From positions 806,001 through 870,000 of the forward strand of contig NZ_PJNW01000002.1 of the NCBI RefSeq assembly GCF_002844595.1: a stretch of DNA of 64,000 nucleotides. Reading direction: 5' to 3'. A program made the position numbers and the translations under genes. The notes below the pieces were generated by a model. It worked only from the letters and a program-made list of their open reading frames with translations. It was not told where the DNA came from and did not search any database. This document shows positions 25,699 through 34,538 of the stretch, one piece after another (positions within the stretch are counted from its first letter, which is position 1; each line of letters opens with the position of its first letter). Source of the stretch: Pleomorphomonas diazotrophica. GTDB lineage: Bacteria > Pseudomonadota > Alphaproteobacteria > Rhizobiales > Pleomorphomonadaceae.

Positions 25699-26265
25699 CT
25701 AGTGGCCGCAGAACGCCGCCGAGTTGGGCGTCCAGGCACCAAATCCGCTCCGCACCATGTTCCCGATGACAAGGCAAACATAGCGCTTCTGCGCCGGATT
25801 GTTGTTCGGGCCGGCGTGATAGCGGGCAACGGCCATCGTCCAGGTGTCGTGCCTTGCGTGCAGCTCGTTGAGGAAGCGGGCGGCATATTGGACGTTCTTG
25901 TGAGGATCGAACATCTCGGTCACCGAGGCGAAGCGTTCGCCGTGATAGTGGTGGTTGATCTGCATGCAGCCGAGGTCGATGAGCTTGACGCCGCGCGCCC
26001 GCTCCGTCTCGAAACGTGCGAGGCCCTCCGCAAGGCTGGGGGCAACATAGGGTTTGCCGGCGATGTTCATCGCCAGCGGCTGCAATCCTTTCTTGCCGCC
26101 GCTCTCGGTCATGCCGACGGCGTAGAGCACACCGAGCGGGATGCCGTACTCGTCGGCCGCAGCCCGCATTTCGCGCTCGCAGATGGTCAGTTCCTCGGCG
26201 GGGGCGCTATCCACGCAGCTAAAGGTAGAGATCGCCGCCAGAACGGCCAACGCCGCTGTCTTCAT
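25699..26265 (-). CDS. flagellum-associated lytic transglycosylase
   Basis: A 188-residue secreted transglycosylase (SLT domain). A signal peptide (MKTAALAVLAAISTFSCVDSAPA) is followed by the catalytic region with Glu54 in YAVGMTESGG, then LGCMQINHHYHGERF and AVARYHAG. In alphaproteobacterial flagellar loci such an enzyme opens peptidoglycan for the rod, because FlgJ there has only the rod-binding domain, as is the case here. Its start overlaps the 3' end of fliK by 47 bases in another frame. Confidence 0.87.
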   Translation of the reverse strand: MKTAALAVLAAISTFSCVDSAPAEELTICEREMRAAADEYGIPLGVLYAVGMTESGGKKGLQPLAMNIAGKPYVAPSLAEGLARFETERARGVKLIDLGCMQINHHYHGERFASVTEMFDPHKNVQYAARFLNELHARHDTWTMAVARYHAGPNNNPAQKRYVCLVIGNMVRSGFGAWTPNSAAFCGH

Positions 26266-27436
26266 GGGTCACTCCTTGGGTCTGATTGGGGCGGGCCGGC
26301 TGTCGATCGCCGCCGCCCATCGCATTGTTCGGGTCTCGATGACCGCCCGCCTGGGCGCCGGACTGACCGGCCGAAGCCTGGCTGCCCGAGCGGCTATCGC
26401 CCGCCATCTGGCCGCCGTCGGGTGTCGTTGAGGTGGTGATGGCCACGACATCGGCGGTGTAGCCCGAACCGCGCAAAGCCCGCGTCAGCATGTCCCGATC
26501 CTTGGCGAGAAGATCGGCGGTTTCCTGGCGGGAGGCTACCACCTCCAGCTCCAGCGTCTTGTCGACAAGCCGCATCTTGAGAACGACAGCGCCGAGATCC
26601 TCCGGTTCGAGCTTGACGTGCAGCACCTTGAGCGGTCCGGAATGGCGGGACGGCTCCGTCGTCTGCGAGCTGGTGTCCGCTGGAGCCGCGTCGGCGACAT
26701 TGGCGAGGTCCTCACCGATCGCCGTAGCGATCTGCTGCACCGGCGAGAGGCGCGCCACCGGCTCGAAATGCGTCTCACGGGTGACGACGGACATCTTGAT
26801 GGGGTCGAGGTCCGGCGTTTCCGTTTCGACAGACGCATCCGTGACACGATCGAGCAGGGACGATAGCGCCGTGAAGGGATCAGCCGCCTCGGTCGTCATC
26901 GGCTGGACCGTGTCGGTAAGCGCGAGATCCAGACCGGCCGTGGAAGGCAGCGTCAGGCCCGCCGCCCGGTCGAGACGATCGGCTGGGTGGGCGGTCTTTT
27001 GCGGCGGCTGAGCCGCGACATCGATGCCCGACTCGCGTGTCGCAACGAGGGCCGCCAGATCAACTGCCGCGGCACGCTGCTGGCCTTGCGGCTCACCGCC
27101 CAGAATGGTCTGCCAGGCGAATGCCGATTCTCCGCCGGCTGGCGGCTCGACGAGTTGCGCGGCGGCGTCGGTCTCGATTGCCGGATCTGCCGTCTTGTCG
27201 TCCTTGGGCCCAATACGGTGGCGAAGGGTCGACCCGAGCCTGCCGTCATCGAGAGGCGTCTTCGTGTCCTTGCCGGCAGTCCCCTTGGCGGCGTTTTCGT
27301 GATTGCCCAGCTGTTTGAGCAGCGACCGGAAAGCAGCCTGCCGGCTGTCGCCCTCCTTGGAAGCGGCTTTGCCGACGGTCTTGTCGACCGGTTTGTCCGA
27401 GGTCGGTGGAGCAAGCGGCGTCTCGATCCTGGTCAT
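26219..27436 (-). CDS. fliK: flagellar hook-length control protein FliK
   Basis: A 405-residue secreted molecular ruler. The first 260 residues are low-complexity and rich in Asp, Ala and Thr; the C-terminal hook-length domain is at about 265-345 (LKVLHVKLEPEDLGAVVLKMRLVDKTLELEVVASRQETADLL). A disordered Gly/Gln-rich tail follows. The ATG overlaps the stop of motC by 4 bases. It switches the export gate (FlhB) from hook to filament substrates. Confidence 0.87.
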   Translation of the reverse strand: MTRIETPLAPPTSDKPVDKTVGKAASKEGDSRQAAFRSLLKQLGNHENAAKGTAGKDTKTPLDDGRLGSTLRHRIGPKDDKTADPAIETDAAAQLVEPPAGGESAFAWQTILGGEPQGQQRAAAVDLAALVATRESGIDVAAQPPQKTAHPADRLDRAAGLTLPSTAGLDLALTDTVQPMTTEAADPFTALSSLLDRVTDASVETETPDLDPIKMSVVTRETHFEPVARLSPVQQIATAIGEDLANVADAAPADTSSQTTEPSRHSGPLKVLHVKLEPEDLGAVVLKMRLVDKTLELEVVASRQETADLLAKDRDMLTRALRGSGYTADVVAITTSTTPDGGQMAGDSRSGSQASAGQSGAQAGGHRDPNNAMGGGDRQPARPNQTQGVTHEDSGVGRSGGDLYL

Positions 27437-28605
27437 GGGCTGTTCGCCTTTTCAAGAAGGGCATCGGCGGCGGAAAGACCGGCTTCGGCGGTGCGCATGG
27501 TCGCGGTCACCCATTTGTCGCCGCGCTGGGCATCGGCGGCGACCACCGGGACCGGGTCGAGCGGGGAGGGGGCGGCCGGCACCTCGCCAACGGCGGCGGC
27601 GACCGCGACCGCGGCGTCCAGGAGATCGGTGTCGCGTCGGCCGAGCTGACGACGGTTGAGGCTGTCGAGCCGCTTGCGCACGTCGCCGATGTCACGGCCG
27701 GCGACGATCGAGGCGGCGGCATCGTAAAGACCGGCCCGCATGGCGTCGCTGCCGCCGAGCGGGGCGAGTGCCGCCGCGTCGGCCGCCGCCGACCGTGCCG
27801 TGCCGAGCTTGCCGTGGACGACAGCCGCCTGGGCGAGTTGCAGGAACAGCGCCCGCTGGTTTTCCGGGTCGGAGGATTTCAGGATCGCCTCGAGGCGCGG
27901 AAAGCGGTCGTCGCCGTCGGCGATGCCCAGACGGGCGATGGCGGTCGCAAACCTCTGGCGAAAATCCTCGGCATAGATCGACGTGCCGAAGCGGCGAAGA
28001 TACTGGCGCGACAGGAACTCGAAGCGATCGAGGTTGCCGGTCTGGGCGATGAGGAACACCTCGCGGCGCAGCGCGGCTTCTTCCACGAGCGTACCCGGCA
28101 TCAGCAGACGAGCGTCGTCAAGAAGGCGGATCGCCTTGGGAATATCCTCCCGGGCGATGAGGCCGGCCTGAACCAGCGCCACCTGACCGCTGAGCGACAT
28201 CGGCAGCGCGCGGGCGTCGATCGGCAACAGGCGCTTGCGGGCTTCCTCCTCGTGGTTCTCGATATAGGCGAGCGCGCCCCTTGCAAGATCGGCGTCGACG
28301 GCGATTGGTGGCTGGAGCGAGAGAAGGCGCCGCATCAGCCGGGGGCTGCCGCCGGACAGGGTATAGGTGACGGCGGCGCGCGCATTGCGCCCGTCCCGCC
28401 AGACGGCCGGATCGGCAGCAAGGGATCTCCGTTCCATCAGTCCGAGCAGTTCGCGCTGCGCGGCGACGGCGGCGGCGTTGCCGCCGGCGATCTGCGCCTG
28501 CAAGGTCTGCAAGGTGCGCACCATCTCGAAGGGCGGAGCGACTTCCTCGGCGGCGAGCGGACCTGCGGCCAAGAGCGAGACGAGCAGGAGGATGCGGCGG
28601 ATCAC
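27433..28605 (-). CDS. motC: periplasmic motility protein MotC
   Basis: A 390-residue exported protein of the rhizobial MotC family, which binds the periplasmic part of MotB and is required for motor rotation. It has a signal peptide (MIRRILLLVSLLAAGPLAA) and a helical-repeat body. The start is GTG, overlapping the motB stop by 4 bases (GTGA). The order motB-motC-fliK is that of Sinorhizobium and Agrobacterium. Confidence 0.9.
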   Translation of the reverse strand: MIRRILLLVSLLAAGPLAAEEVAPPFEMVRTLQTLQAQIAGGNAAAVAAQRELLGLMERRSLAADPAVWRDGRNARAAVTYTLSGGSPRLMRRLLSLQPPIAVDADLARGALAYIENHEEEARKRLLPIDARALPMSLSGQVALVQAGLIAREDIPKAIRLLDDARLLMPGTLVEEAALRREVFLIAQTGNLDRFEFLSRQYLRRFGTSIYAEDFRQRFATAIARLGIADGDDRFPRLEAILKSSDPENQRALFLQLAQAAVVHGKLGTARSAAADAAALAPLGGSDAMRAGLYDAAASIVAGRDIGDVRKRLDSLNRRQLGRRDTDLLDAAVAVAAAVGEVPAAPSPLDPVPVVAADAQRGDKWVTATMRTAEAGLSAADALLEKANSP

Positions 28606-30032
28606 GTCGATGCCTCCCGGATCAGGATCTCGATGCGACGGTTCTCAGGCGCCTCCGGGTCGCCGGTGTTCTTCAGCCAGTGATCGGCATAGCCTTCGAT
28701 CTTCTCGAAGCGCGTTTCCGGAACGCCGCCCCGCACCAGCATGTAGTAGGCCATGTGGGCGCGAGCGGTGGACAGGCGCCAGTTGTCATAGTCCTTGTTG
28801 CGGAACGGACGGGCGTCGGTGTGGCCGCGCACGACGATCTTGCCGGGCCGCTTCTCGATCAGCTTGCCGATCGCATCGATGGTGCGGATGAGTTCGGGCT
28901 CAGGTTCGGCCGAACCGACGGCGAACATGCCGAACTTGCGCTCGTCCATCAGCGTCACCAACAGGCCTTCCGGCGCTGCGGTCACCTCGATGCCCGGTGT
29001 CGGACCGATGTTGCCGACGGCGGCCTGGATGTCGTGGTCGAGCGTCGTGGCGTCGACGCCGGTCTTGGCTTCGGCGACCTTGGCCGGCGCGGGCGCCGGG
29101 CTTCCGATTGGCTTATCGGGAGCGAAGAGAGGCTTTTCCGGCTGAGCGCCATTGGCCTTGTCAGGCTCGATCGCCACCGATGGCGGGGTCGGTTCCGGCT
29201 GGGACGCCTTGGCAGCGACGTGAATCTCCTTGGCATCCTCGGCGCTCGGTGACGCCGGAGGCGGAACGGCAGGTGCGTTGGCGAGCGTCTCGCTCTTCTC
29301 AACCTCGTTCGGCACCGGCTTGGCGGGCGGGGTGGGCGGGACGGCGACCTTGGCCTCGTCCTTTGCGGCAGTATTGGCTTCGGTTGCAGCGGGTTGGGCC
29401 TCGATCGGCTTGCGCTCCACCTTGTCGTTGGCGACCTCGGCGCCGCCCGCCTCCTCACCGTCACCAGGGGACGGCGTCCGGGACATTTTCCAGTAGACGG
29501 GGTCGAAAGGATCGCGTTGGGCGTCGCCGCCGTTGAGACCGGGTTCGCCGGACTGGCCGAGCGTCTCGAAGGCACCGACATTGTCCGCCAACTGATCGGG
29601 TTCAGAGCCGGCGACCAGCGCCGCCAGCACCGCGTAGGGGTCCTCGAACAGGGCCGCTTCCGAGTAGCGCGGCTTGCGCTCGTTTGGCTTGTCGAGCGTC
29701 TGGCTGTAGCCTTCCAGGCTGGCGTCGACGCTTTTCACGGCCGACCGTTGATCCTTGCCGTCGGGCACGCCTTCCTTCTCGGTTTCCAGAGGATCGCGCA
29801 GACCCTTCTTGTCGACGGTGGCCTCGGCGAGCTTGATCGGGTTGAAATAGCTGGCAACGGCCTCGCGCGTCTTCTGGTCGGTGGCGTTGATCAGCCACAT
29901 GACCAGAAAGAAGGCCATCATGGCCGTCATGAAGTCGGCATAGGCGATCTTCCAGACACCGTGCTGCGGCGCTTCGATCCTGCGGTTCAGCGAGCGGCGG
30001 ACGAAGACGATTTCCGGGGGTTCGGCACTCAT
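28602..30032 (-). CDS. motB: flagellar stator protein MotB
   Basis: A 476-residue stator subunit that anchors the proton channel to peptidoglycan. Its single membrane helix holds the proton-carrying Asp33 (WKIAYADFMTAMMAFFLVMWLIN). A very long Pro/Ala/Glu-rich linker (about 60-310) leads to the OmpA-like domain (VVRGHTDARPF, RIEILIREAST). The ATG at 30032 sits 5 bases after the upstream stop; a GTG 9 bases earlier is an alternative. The long linker is usual for MotB proteins that work with MotC. Confidence 0.93.
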   Translation of the reverse strand: MSAEPPEIVFVRRSLNRRIEAPQHGVWKIAYADFMTAMMAFFLVMWLINATDQKTREAVASYFNPIKLAEATVDKKGLRDPLETEKEGVPDGKDQRSAVKSVDASLEGYSQTLDKPNERKPRYSEAALFEDPYAVLAALVAGSEPDQLADNVGAFETLGQSGEPGLNGGDAQRDPFDPVYWKMSRTPSPGDGEEAGGAEVANDKVERKPIEAQPAATEANTAAKDEAKVAVPPTPPAKPVPNEVEKSETLANAPAVPPPASPSAEDAKEIHVAAKASQPEPTPPSVAIEPDKANGAQPEKPLFAPDKPIGSPAPAPAKVAEAKTGVDATTLDHDIQAAVGNIGPTPGIEVTAAPEGLLVTLMDERKFGMFAVGSAEPEPELIRTIDAIGKLIEKRPGKIVVRGHTDARPFRNKDYDNWRLSTARAHMAYYMLVRGGVPETRFEKIEGYADHWLKNTGDPEAPENRRIEILIREAST

Positions 30033-30037
30033 GGCGC

Positions 30038-30661
30038 TCACTCTTCACTGTGCAAGAGGCGGGCAACCCATTCCCGGAGGCGGGTCTCGATCAGGGTTTC
30101 ACCCGCCGTCACGACGATGTCGGCATGATCGCCAGGGCGAAAGGTGATGGCGGCAGCGTGTCCGCCCAGCTTTTCGGCAAGCCGATCGAGAAGGTCGGCC
30201 GGCCCGGTGATCTCCAGGGGCGGCGCCGAGCCGTCGGTCATCAGGCCACGGAGGCAGTCGGCGAGGTCGTCCACCGACCGATCGACCACGCGTTCGACCA
30301 GAAACGGCCTGAGCGCGCGGGCAGCGGCGACACCAAGCTGTTCGCCGAGCTCGGCGAACCGCGCATCGATGGCCGCAGCGATGCGGTCGGACTGCTCCTC
30401 GACCCAGGCGTTGCGGGCAACCTCCTGCTCGGCGCGGAGCGATCTCGCCTGTTCGGCCAAGGCCTCGGTCAGTTGCCATTCGGCATCGGCGCGTTCCTCC
30501 GCCCGTACGGCGGCGACCGCCTCGGCGACCCGGCGCTCGATCTCCTCGGCAACGGAGTAGCCGAGCGGCTCGATAGGAGGCTCGGCCTCCAGCGCCACCG
30601 GTGGCGGATCGGGTCGGTCGAGATCGAAGACGGCGAGGACGTCGATGGCCGAACGGAGCAT
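30038..30661 (-). CDS. fliH: FliH-like flagellar export ATPase regulator
   Basis: A 207-residue protein between fliF and motB. The N-terminal half is a charged coiled-coil (IERRVAEAVAAVRAEERADAEWQLTEALAEQ), and the C-terminal half (AAITFRPGDHADIVVTAGETLIETRLREWVARL) fits the FliH/YscL end that binds the ATPase FliI. The ATG at 30661 overlaps the fliF stop by 1 base. The sequence is divergent, so the assignment rests on position and layout. Confidence 0.68.
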   Translation of the reverse strand: MLRSAIDVLAVFDLDRPDPPPVALEAEPPIEPLGYSVAEEIERRVAEAVAAVRAEERADAEWQLTEALAEQARSLRAEQEVARNAWVEEQSDRIAAAIDARFAELGEQLGVAAARALRPFLVERVVDRSVDDLADCLRGLMTDGSAPPLEITGPADLLDRLAEKLGGHAAAITFRPGDHADIVVTAGETLIETRLREWVARLLHSEE

Positions 30662-32322
30662 CAGGCGGCCTCCTCTTCGCTCATCCACTGCCTCAGGATG
30701 CTGGCAGCCTGTTCCTCATCCATCTCGACAAGCTGCTCGAGCACCTTGAGCGGCGAGTTGCGCATGCGGGCGTTCATGTCTTCGATCAGATGCTGCATGG
30801 CACCGGCGGCCTCTCCGACCGGAAGCGCCGCCTGTCCGGCGCCGGGCAGGGCGGCAGCGGCTTCACCAGAGGTATCGGCAAGAGCGACGGCTTCCTTCTC
30901 GTCGGCCTTCGCTTCGAGGCGCGGCAGCAGAGCGTTCATCGCCGGCCGGAGGCCGAACCAGATGAGCAGCAGGGCGACGGCGAGAATGACCACCGCATTG
31001 ACGACCGTACCGGCCTGGCGCAGCAGCACGTCCTTGAAGGTCAAAGGCGGCACGGGCTGCATGTCGGCGTAGTTGTCGCTGAAATCGACGGCGGTCACCT
31101 GAATGCGGTCGCCGCGCTTTTCATTGAGTCCGGCGGCGGAGGCGGCAAGGTTGCGCATTTCCGTCACGCGCGCCTCGACGGCCTCGGCAGTGGGATTGTC
31201 GCCGAGGGACTGAGCGATGCGATTGCGGTTGACGATGAGAGCGACCGACAGCGACTTCACCTGATAGCCGTCGCTGATCACCTCCTTGGTGGTGGTCGAT
31301 ATCTCGTAGTTGGTCAGCTCCTCGCGGCGCTGGTTCTCTTCGCTGGAGCGCTCGCCAGCGTCGGCCGACTGCACCGTCTCCTCCGGCAGGTTCTGCTCGA
31401 CGGTGGTGGGCGCATCCTGGCTGGAGTTCTGCGAGTTGCCGCTCTCCCGCACGGTGCGAACCGACCGTTCGACGCGCGAGTCCGGGTCGAACAGCGTCTG
31501 GTTGGTGCGGGTGCGGTCGGTGTTGAGTTCGGCGGCGACACTGATCTGGAAGTTCTCGGACCCGAGATAGGGCGTCAGCGCGTGGCGAATGTTGGCCTCG
31601 ATGCCGGTCGCCACGGTGCGTTCGAGACGGTTGGTCTTGCTGCCAGGCAGGGTCGTCGCGTCCTCGCCCGAGGCCAGCACGGTGCCTTCGGTGTCGAGTA
31701 CGGTGATGCGGTCAACGCCGAGGCCCGGTACGCCGCCGGCCACCAGTTGCCGGATCGCCTCGGCCATGCGGACGTCTTCGGGCACGTCGGTGCGAATGAT
31801 GACCGAAGCCGACGGCGGCTGCTGGTCGCGCCGGAACGAGCCACGGTCGGGCAGAACAATATGGACGCGTGCCGCCTTGACGCCCTTCATCGTCTGGATG
31901 GTGCGGGCGAGTTCACCTTCGAGCGCCCGCACCCTGGTCACTTCCTGCATGAAGGAGGTGAGGCCGAGCGAGCCGAGCTCGTTGAACAGCTCATAGCCCG
32001 CTGCGGCGCTGCGCGGCAGCCCCTTCTCGGCCAAGAGCATGCGTGCCTGCGAGGTCTGGGCCGGCGTGACGTAGACCGTGGCGCCGTCGGCGCTGACATC
32101 GAAGGCGATGCCCGCGTCGGTCAGCGCCGAGCCGATGCGCGAGGCGTCGCCGTTCTCAAGGCCGGTGTAGAGCACCGTGTACTGCGGGCGGCTCAGGTAG
32201 TAGGCCGATCCGGCGATCAGCGCCATCATGGTGGCGGCGACCATTGCCAGGGCGGCGAGCCGCCGCGGTCCGAGGTCGAGGAGATTGAGCCAGAGGGTTT
32301 CGGCGTGTTCGCGAGCGGTCAT
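30661..32322 (-). CDS. fliF: flagellar MS-ring protein FliF
   Basis: A 553-residue inner-membrane ring protein. Membrane helices lie at about 25-46 and 430-455 (AGTVVNAVVILAVALLLIWFG), with the ring-building motifs between them (YTVLYTGLENGDASRIGSALTDAGIAF; EGELARTIQTMKGVKAARVHIVLPD). The C-terminal tail that binds FliG is present. It heads the fliF-fliH-motB-motC-fliK unit. Confidence 0.96.
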   Translation of the reverse strand: MTAREHAETLWLNLLDLGPRRLAALAMVAATMMALIAGSAYYLSRPQYTVLYTGLENGDASRIGSALTDAGIAFDVSADGATVYVTPAQTSQARMLLAEKGLPRSAAAGYELFNELGSLGLTSFMQEVTRVRALEGELARTIQTMKGVKAARVHIVLPDRGSFRRDQQPPSASVIIRTDVPEDVRMAEAIRQLVAGGVPGLGVDRITVLDTEGTVLASGEDATTLPGSKTNRLERTVATGIEANIRHALTPYLGSENFQISVAAELNTDRTRTNQTLFDPDSRVERSVRTVRESGNSQNSSQDAPTTVEQNLPEETVQSADAGERSSEENQRREELTNYEISTTTKEVISDGYQVKSLSVALIVNRNRIAQSLGDNPTAEAVEARVTEMRNLAASAAGLNEKRGDRIQVTAVDFSDNYADMQPVPPLTFKDVLLRQAGTVVNAVVILAVALLLIWFGLRPAMNALLPRLEAKADEKEAVALADTSGEAAAALPGAGQAALPVGEAAGAMQHLIEDMNARMRNSPLKVLEQLVEMDEEQAASILRQWMSEEEAA

Positions 32323-32407
32323 CTGTCGATCTCGATGCGGTCCGTTGCGTCAGGGGCGGAGCCGGCGGGGCCGGAGGTCTTCTTGCCGGCCAGTGTCGGT
32401 CGGCAAA

Positions 32408-32422
32408 CTTGCGCGAGCATTG
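32408..32422. promoter_or_regulatory. candidate flagellar box upstream of fliF
   Basis: CTTGCGCGAGCATTG, 86 bases upstream of the fliF start and after the flagellin terminator. It shares the first nine bases with the elements upstream of flagellin and flgE, and its second half-site is ATTG 11 bases on. Confidence 0.35.
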
Positions 32423-32431
32423 CCGCCAAGG

Positions 32432-32460
32432 AAAAAGCCACGCCCCGGAGGGCGTGGCTT
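32432..32460 (-). terminator. intrinsic terminator of the flagellin gene
   Basis: On the minus strand AAGCCACGCC pairs with GGCGTGGCTT around a short CG-rich loop, followed by TTT. It lies 30 bases beyond the flagellin stop. Confidence 0.88.
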
Positions 32461-32489
32461 CCAGACGGCTTTGAGCGGGTGGTGGCCGC

Positions 32490-33515
32490 TTAGCCGCGGA
32501 ACAGCGACAGGATGTTCTGGCTGTTGGAGTTGGCGATCGACAGCGCCTGGATGCCGAGCTGCTGCTGGGTCTGCAGAGCCTGGAGGCGGGTCGACTCGGC
32601 GTTCATGTCGGCGTCGACCAACTGGCCGATGCCGCGGCCGATGGCATCGGTCAGCGCCTGGACGAAGTCCTTCTGCGTGTCGATGCGGTTCTTGACGGCA
32701 CCGAGGTTCGAGGCACCGTCCGTCAGCTTGCTGAGGGCGGCGTCAACGATCTCGATGTAGGCCGTCAACTTCTCCTGGTCGGCAGCCGAGTCGGTGAGCG
32801 CAGAGATATCCAGGTCCTTGATCGACAGCGTCTGGGCCGTGTAGGCCGGGGTCGCCGCACCGTCAGACGTGGTGATGGCCCACTGGGAGTCGAACAGACC
32901 CTGGCCGCCGACCTTGACCGCACCCAGCGCGAAACCAGCGGCGTCGGCGGTCGGGGCGGTACCAACGGCGGTGGCACCGGTGTTGGCGTCGTAGAGCTTG
33001 ATCTCGTTGACGTCGACCTTGATGGTCTCGATCGAGATCGCATCGCCGACACGCGAGAAGGAGGCGACGACCGACTTGTCCTTGTTGAAGTCGGCAGCCG
33101 CGGAATCAACCGACAGCCAGTTCTCGCTGTTGAACACCGACGACGAGGCGATCGAGCTCATCTGGCCGAGACGGGCCTTGATGTCTTCCTGGATCTGGCC
33201 ACGGTTGACGCCCGGGGTCTTGGCGCTGACGAGCAGCTTGCCGATCTCGGTGAGCTCTTTGACGGTGGCTTCGAGAGCGGTGTACTGCACGTCCACCGTC
33301 GCGGCGCCGAGGCCAAGGCTGTCCTGCACGGCAGACAGCGACTTGTTGTCGGAACGCATGGTGGTGGCGATCGACCAGTAAGCGGCACCGTCGGAGGCCG
33401 TCGAGATGCGCATGCCCGTGGAAATACGGTTCTGCGTTGTGTCGAGCGACTTGTTGGTGGACGCGAGGGTCTGGAGGGCGGTCATTGCCGCGGCATTGGT
33501 CAGAAGGCTGGCCAT
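32490..33515 (-). CDS. fla: flagellin
   Basis: A 341-residue filament protein. The N-terminal D0/D1 helices (ALQTLASTNKSLDTTQNRISTGMRISTASDGAAYWSIATTMRSD) and the C-terminal ones (LQALQTQQQLGIQALSIANSNSQNILSLFRG) are canonical, and the variable centre is short. The start has AAGGGA 9 bases upstream. It is monocistronic, between two terminators. Only one flagellin gene is in the window, while rhizobia often have several. Confidence 0.97.
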   Translation of the reverse strand: MASLLTNAAAMTALQTLASTNKSLDTTQNRISTGMRISTASDGAAYWSIATTMRSDNKSLSAVQDSLGLGAATVDVQYTALEATVKELTEIGKLLVSAKTPGVNRGQIQEDIKARLGQMSSIASSSVFNSENWLSVDSAAADFNKDKSVVASFSRVGDAISIETIKVDVNEIKLYDANTGATAVGTAPTADAAGFALGAVKVGGQGLFDSQWAITTSDGAATPAYTAQTLSIKDLDISALTDSAADQEKLTAYIEIVDAALSKLTDGASNLGAVKNRIDTQKDFVQALTDAIGRGIGQLVDADMNAESTRLQALQTQQQLGIQALSIANSNSQNILSLFRG

Positions 33516-33653
33516 TTTCGTATGTCCCTTTGTGATCAGTGAAATGGGACATTCCGGGTTTTCACCGGGATGGCAGGAGCGGCATCATGCCCTTGGATCC
33601 TCTTGGTTCGCTGAGCGATCCAACCTGCCATGGCCACACCATGTCCGATGAGG

Positions 33654-33668
33654 CTTGCGCGAAGCTGA
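33654..33668. promoter_or_regulatory. candidate flagellar box upstream of flagellin
   Basis: CTTGCGCGAAGCTGA, 139 bases upstream of the flagellin start. Twelve of its first thirteen bases are shared with the motA element and all thirteen with the flgE element. Confidence 0.42.
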
Positions 33669-33727
33669 CGCGCCGCAAATGGCCGAAAACGCCAGTTTTT
33701 CCGCGACAGTGGTCTGTTTCCAAATGC

Positions 33728-33758
33728 AAAAGCCCGCTCCGGCAGGGGAGCGGGCTTT
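33728..33758 (-). terminator. intrinsic terminator after fliP
   Basis: AAAGCCCGCTCC (33729-33740) pairs with GGAGCGGGCTTT (33747-33758), a 12-bp stem with a 6-base loop, and is followed on the minus strand by TTTTGCATTT. It lies 22 bases after the fliP stop and ends the long flagellar run. Confidence 0.92.
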
Positions 33759-33779
33759 GATGGACAAGACGTTTGCCGG

Positions 33780-34538
33780 CTAGAAGAAGGACCGAACCAG
33801 GCCGCCGACCAGCATGTTCCAGCCGTCGATCAGCACGAAGAACAGCACCTTGAAGGGCAGCGACAGCACGGTGGGGGGCAGCATCATCATGCCCATGGAC
33901 ATGGTGAGCGTCGCCACGATCATGTCGATGACGAGGAAGGGCAGGGCGATCAGGAAGCCGATCTCAAAGCCGCGCCTCAGCTCGGAAATCATGAAGGCGG
34001 GGATCAGCACCCGAAGCGGCGCGGCGCCGCTTTCGGGCTTGATGCCGAGATGTTCGACGGCGAGATCCTCGAACAGCTTCATGTCCTTGTCACGGACGCG
34101 TTCGGCCATGAAGTCGCGGAACGGATCCGAAATCTTCTCGAAGGCCACTTCCTCGGTGATCTCGTTGCGGGTCAACGGCAGCACGCCGTCGGTCCAGGCC
34201 CGATCAAAGGTCGGCGACATGACGTAGAAGGTCATGAACAGCGCCAGAGAGATCAGGATGAGGTTGGCCGGCGTCGTCTGCAAACCGATGCCGGAGCGCA
34301 GGAAGGACAGCGCGACGACGATGCGCGTGAAGCTCGTCACCATGATGAGCAGCCCGGGCGCCACCGACAGGACCGTCAGAAGGGCAACCAGTTGGACGAT
34401 GCGGCCGGATGCCGATCCCTCGCCGGCCGGGATCAGCGAGCCGAGATCGGGAATGCTGCCACCGAGGCCGGGAATCTGAGCGAAGGCCGGCGCGCCTGAG
34501 ACGGCCAGCAGCAGGATGGCGAGCAGGAGTTTTTTCAC
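33780..34538 (-). CDS. fliP: flagellar export gate protein FliP
   Basis: A 252-residue export-gate core protein with a signal peptide (MKKLLLAILLLAVSGAPAFA) and the canonical segments MVTSFTRIVVALSFLRSGIGLQTTPANLILISLALFMTF and LIALPFLVIDMIVATLTMSMGMMMLPP. The start is GTG at 34538, overlapping the fliL stop by 4 bases. FliO is not encoded nearby. Confidence 0.97.
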   Translation of the reverse strand: MKKLLLAILLLAVSGAPAFAQIPGLGGSIPDLGSLIPAGEGSASGRIVQLVALLTVLSVAPGLLIMVTSFTRIVVALSFLRSGIGLQTTPANLILISLALFMTFYVMSPTFDRAWTDGVLPLTRNEITEEVAFEKISDPFRDFMAERVRDKDMKLFEDLAVEHLGIKPESGAAPLRVLIPAFMISELRRGFEIGFLIALPFLVIDMIVATLTMSMGMMMLPPTVLSLPFKVLFFVLIDGWNMLVGGLVRSFF

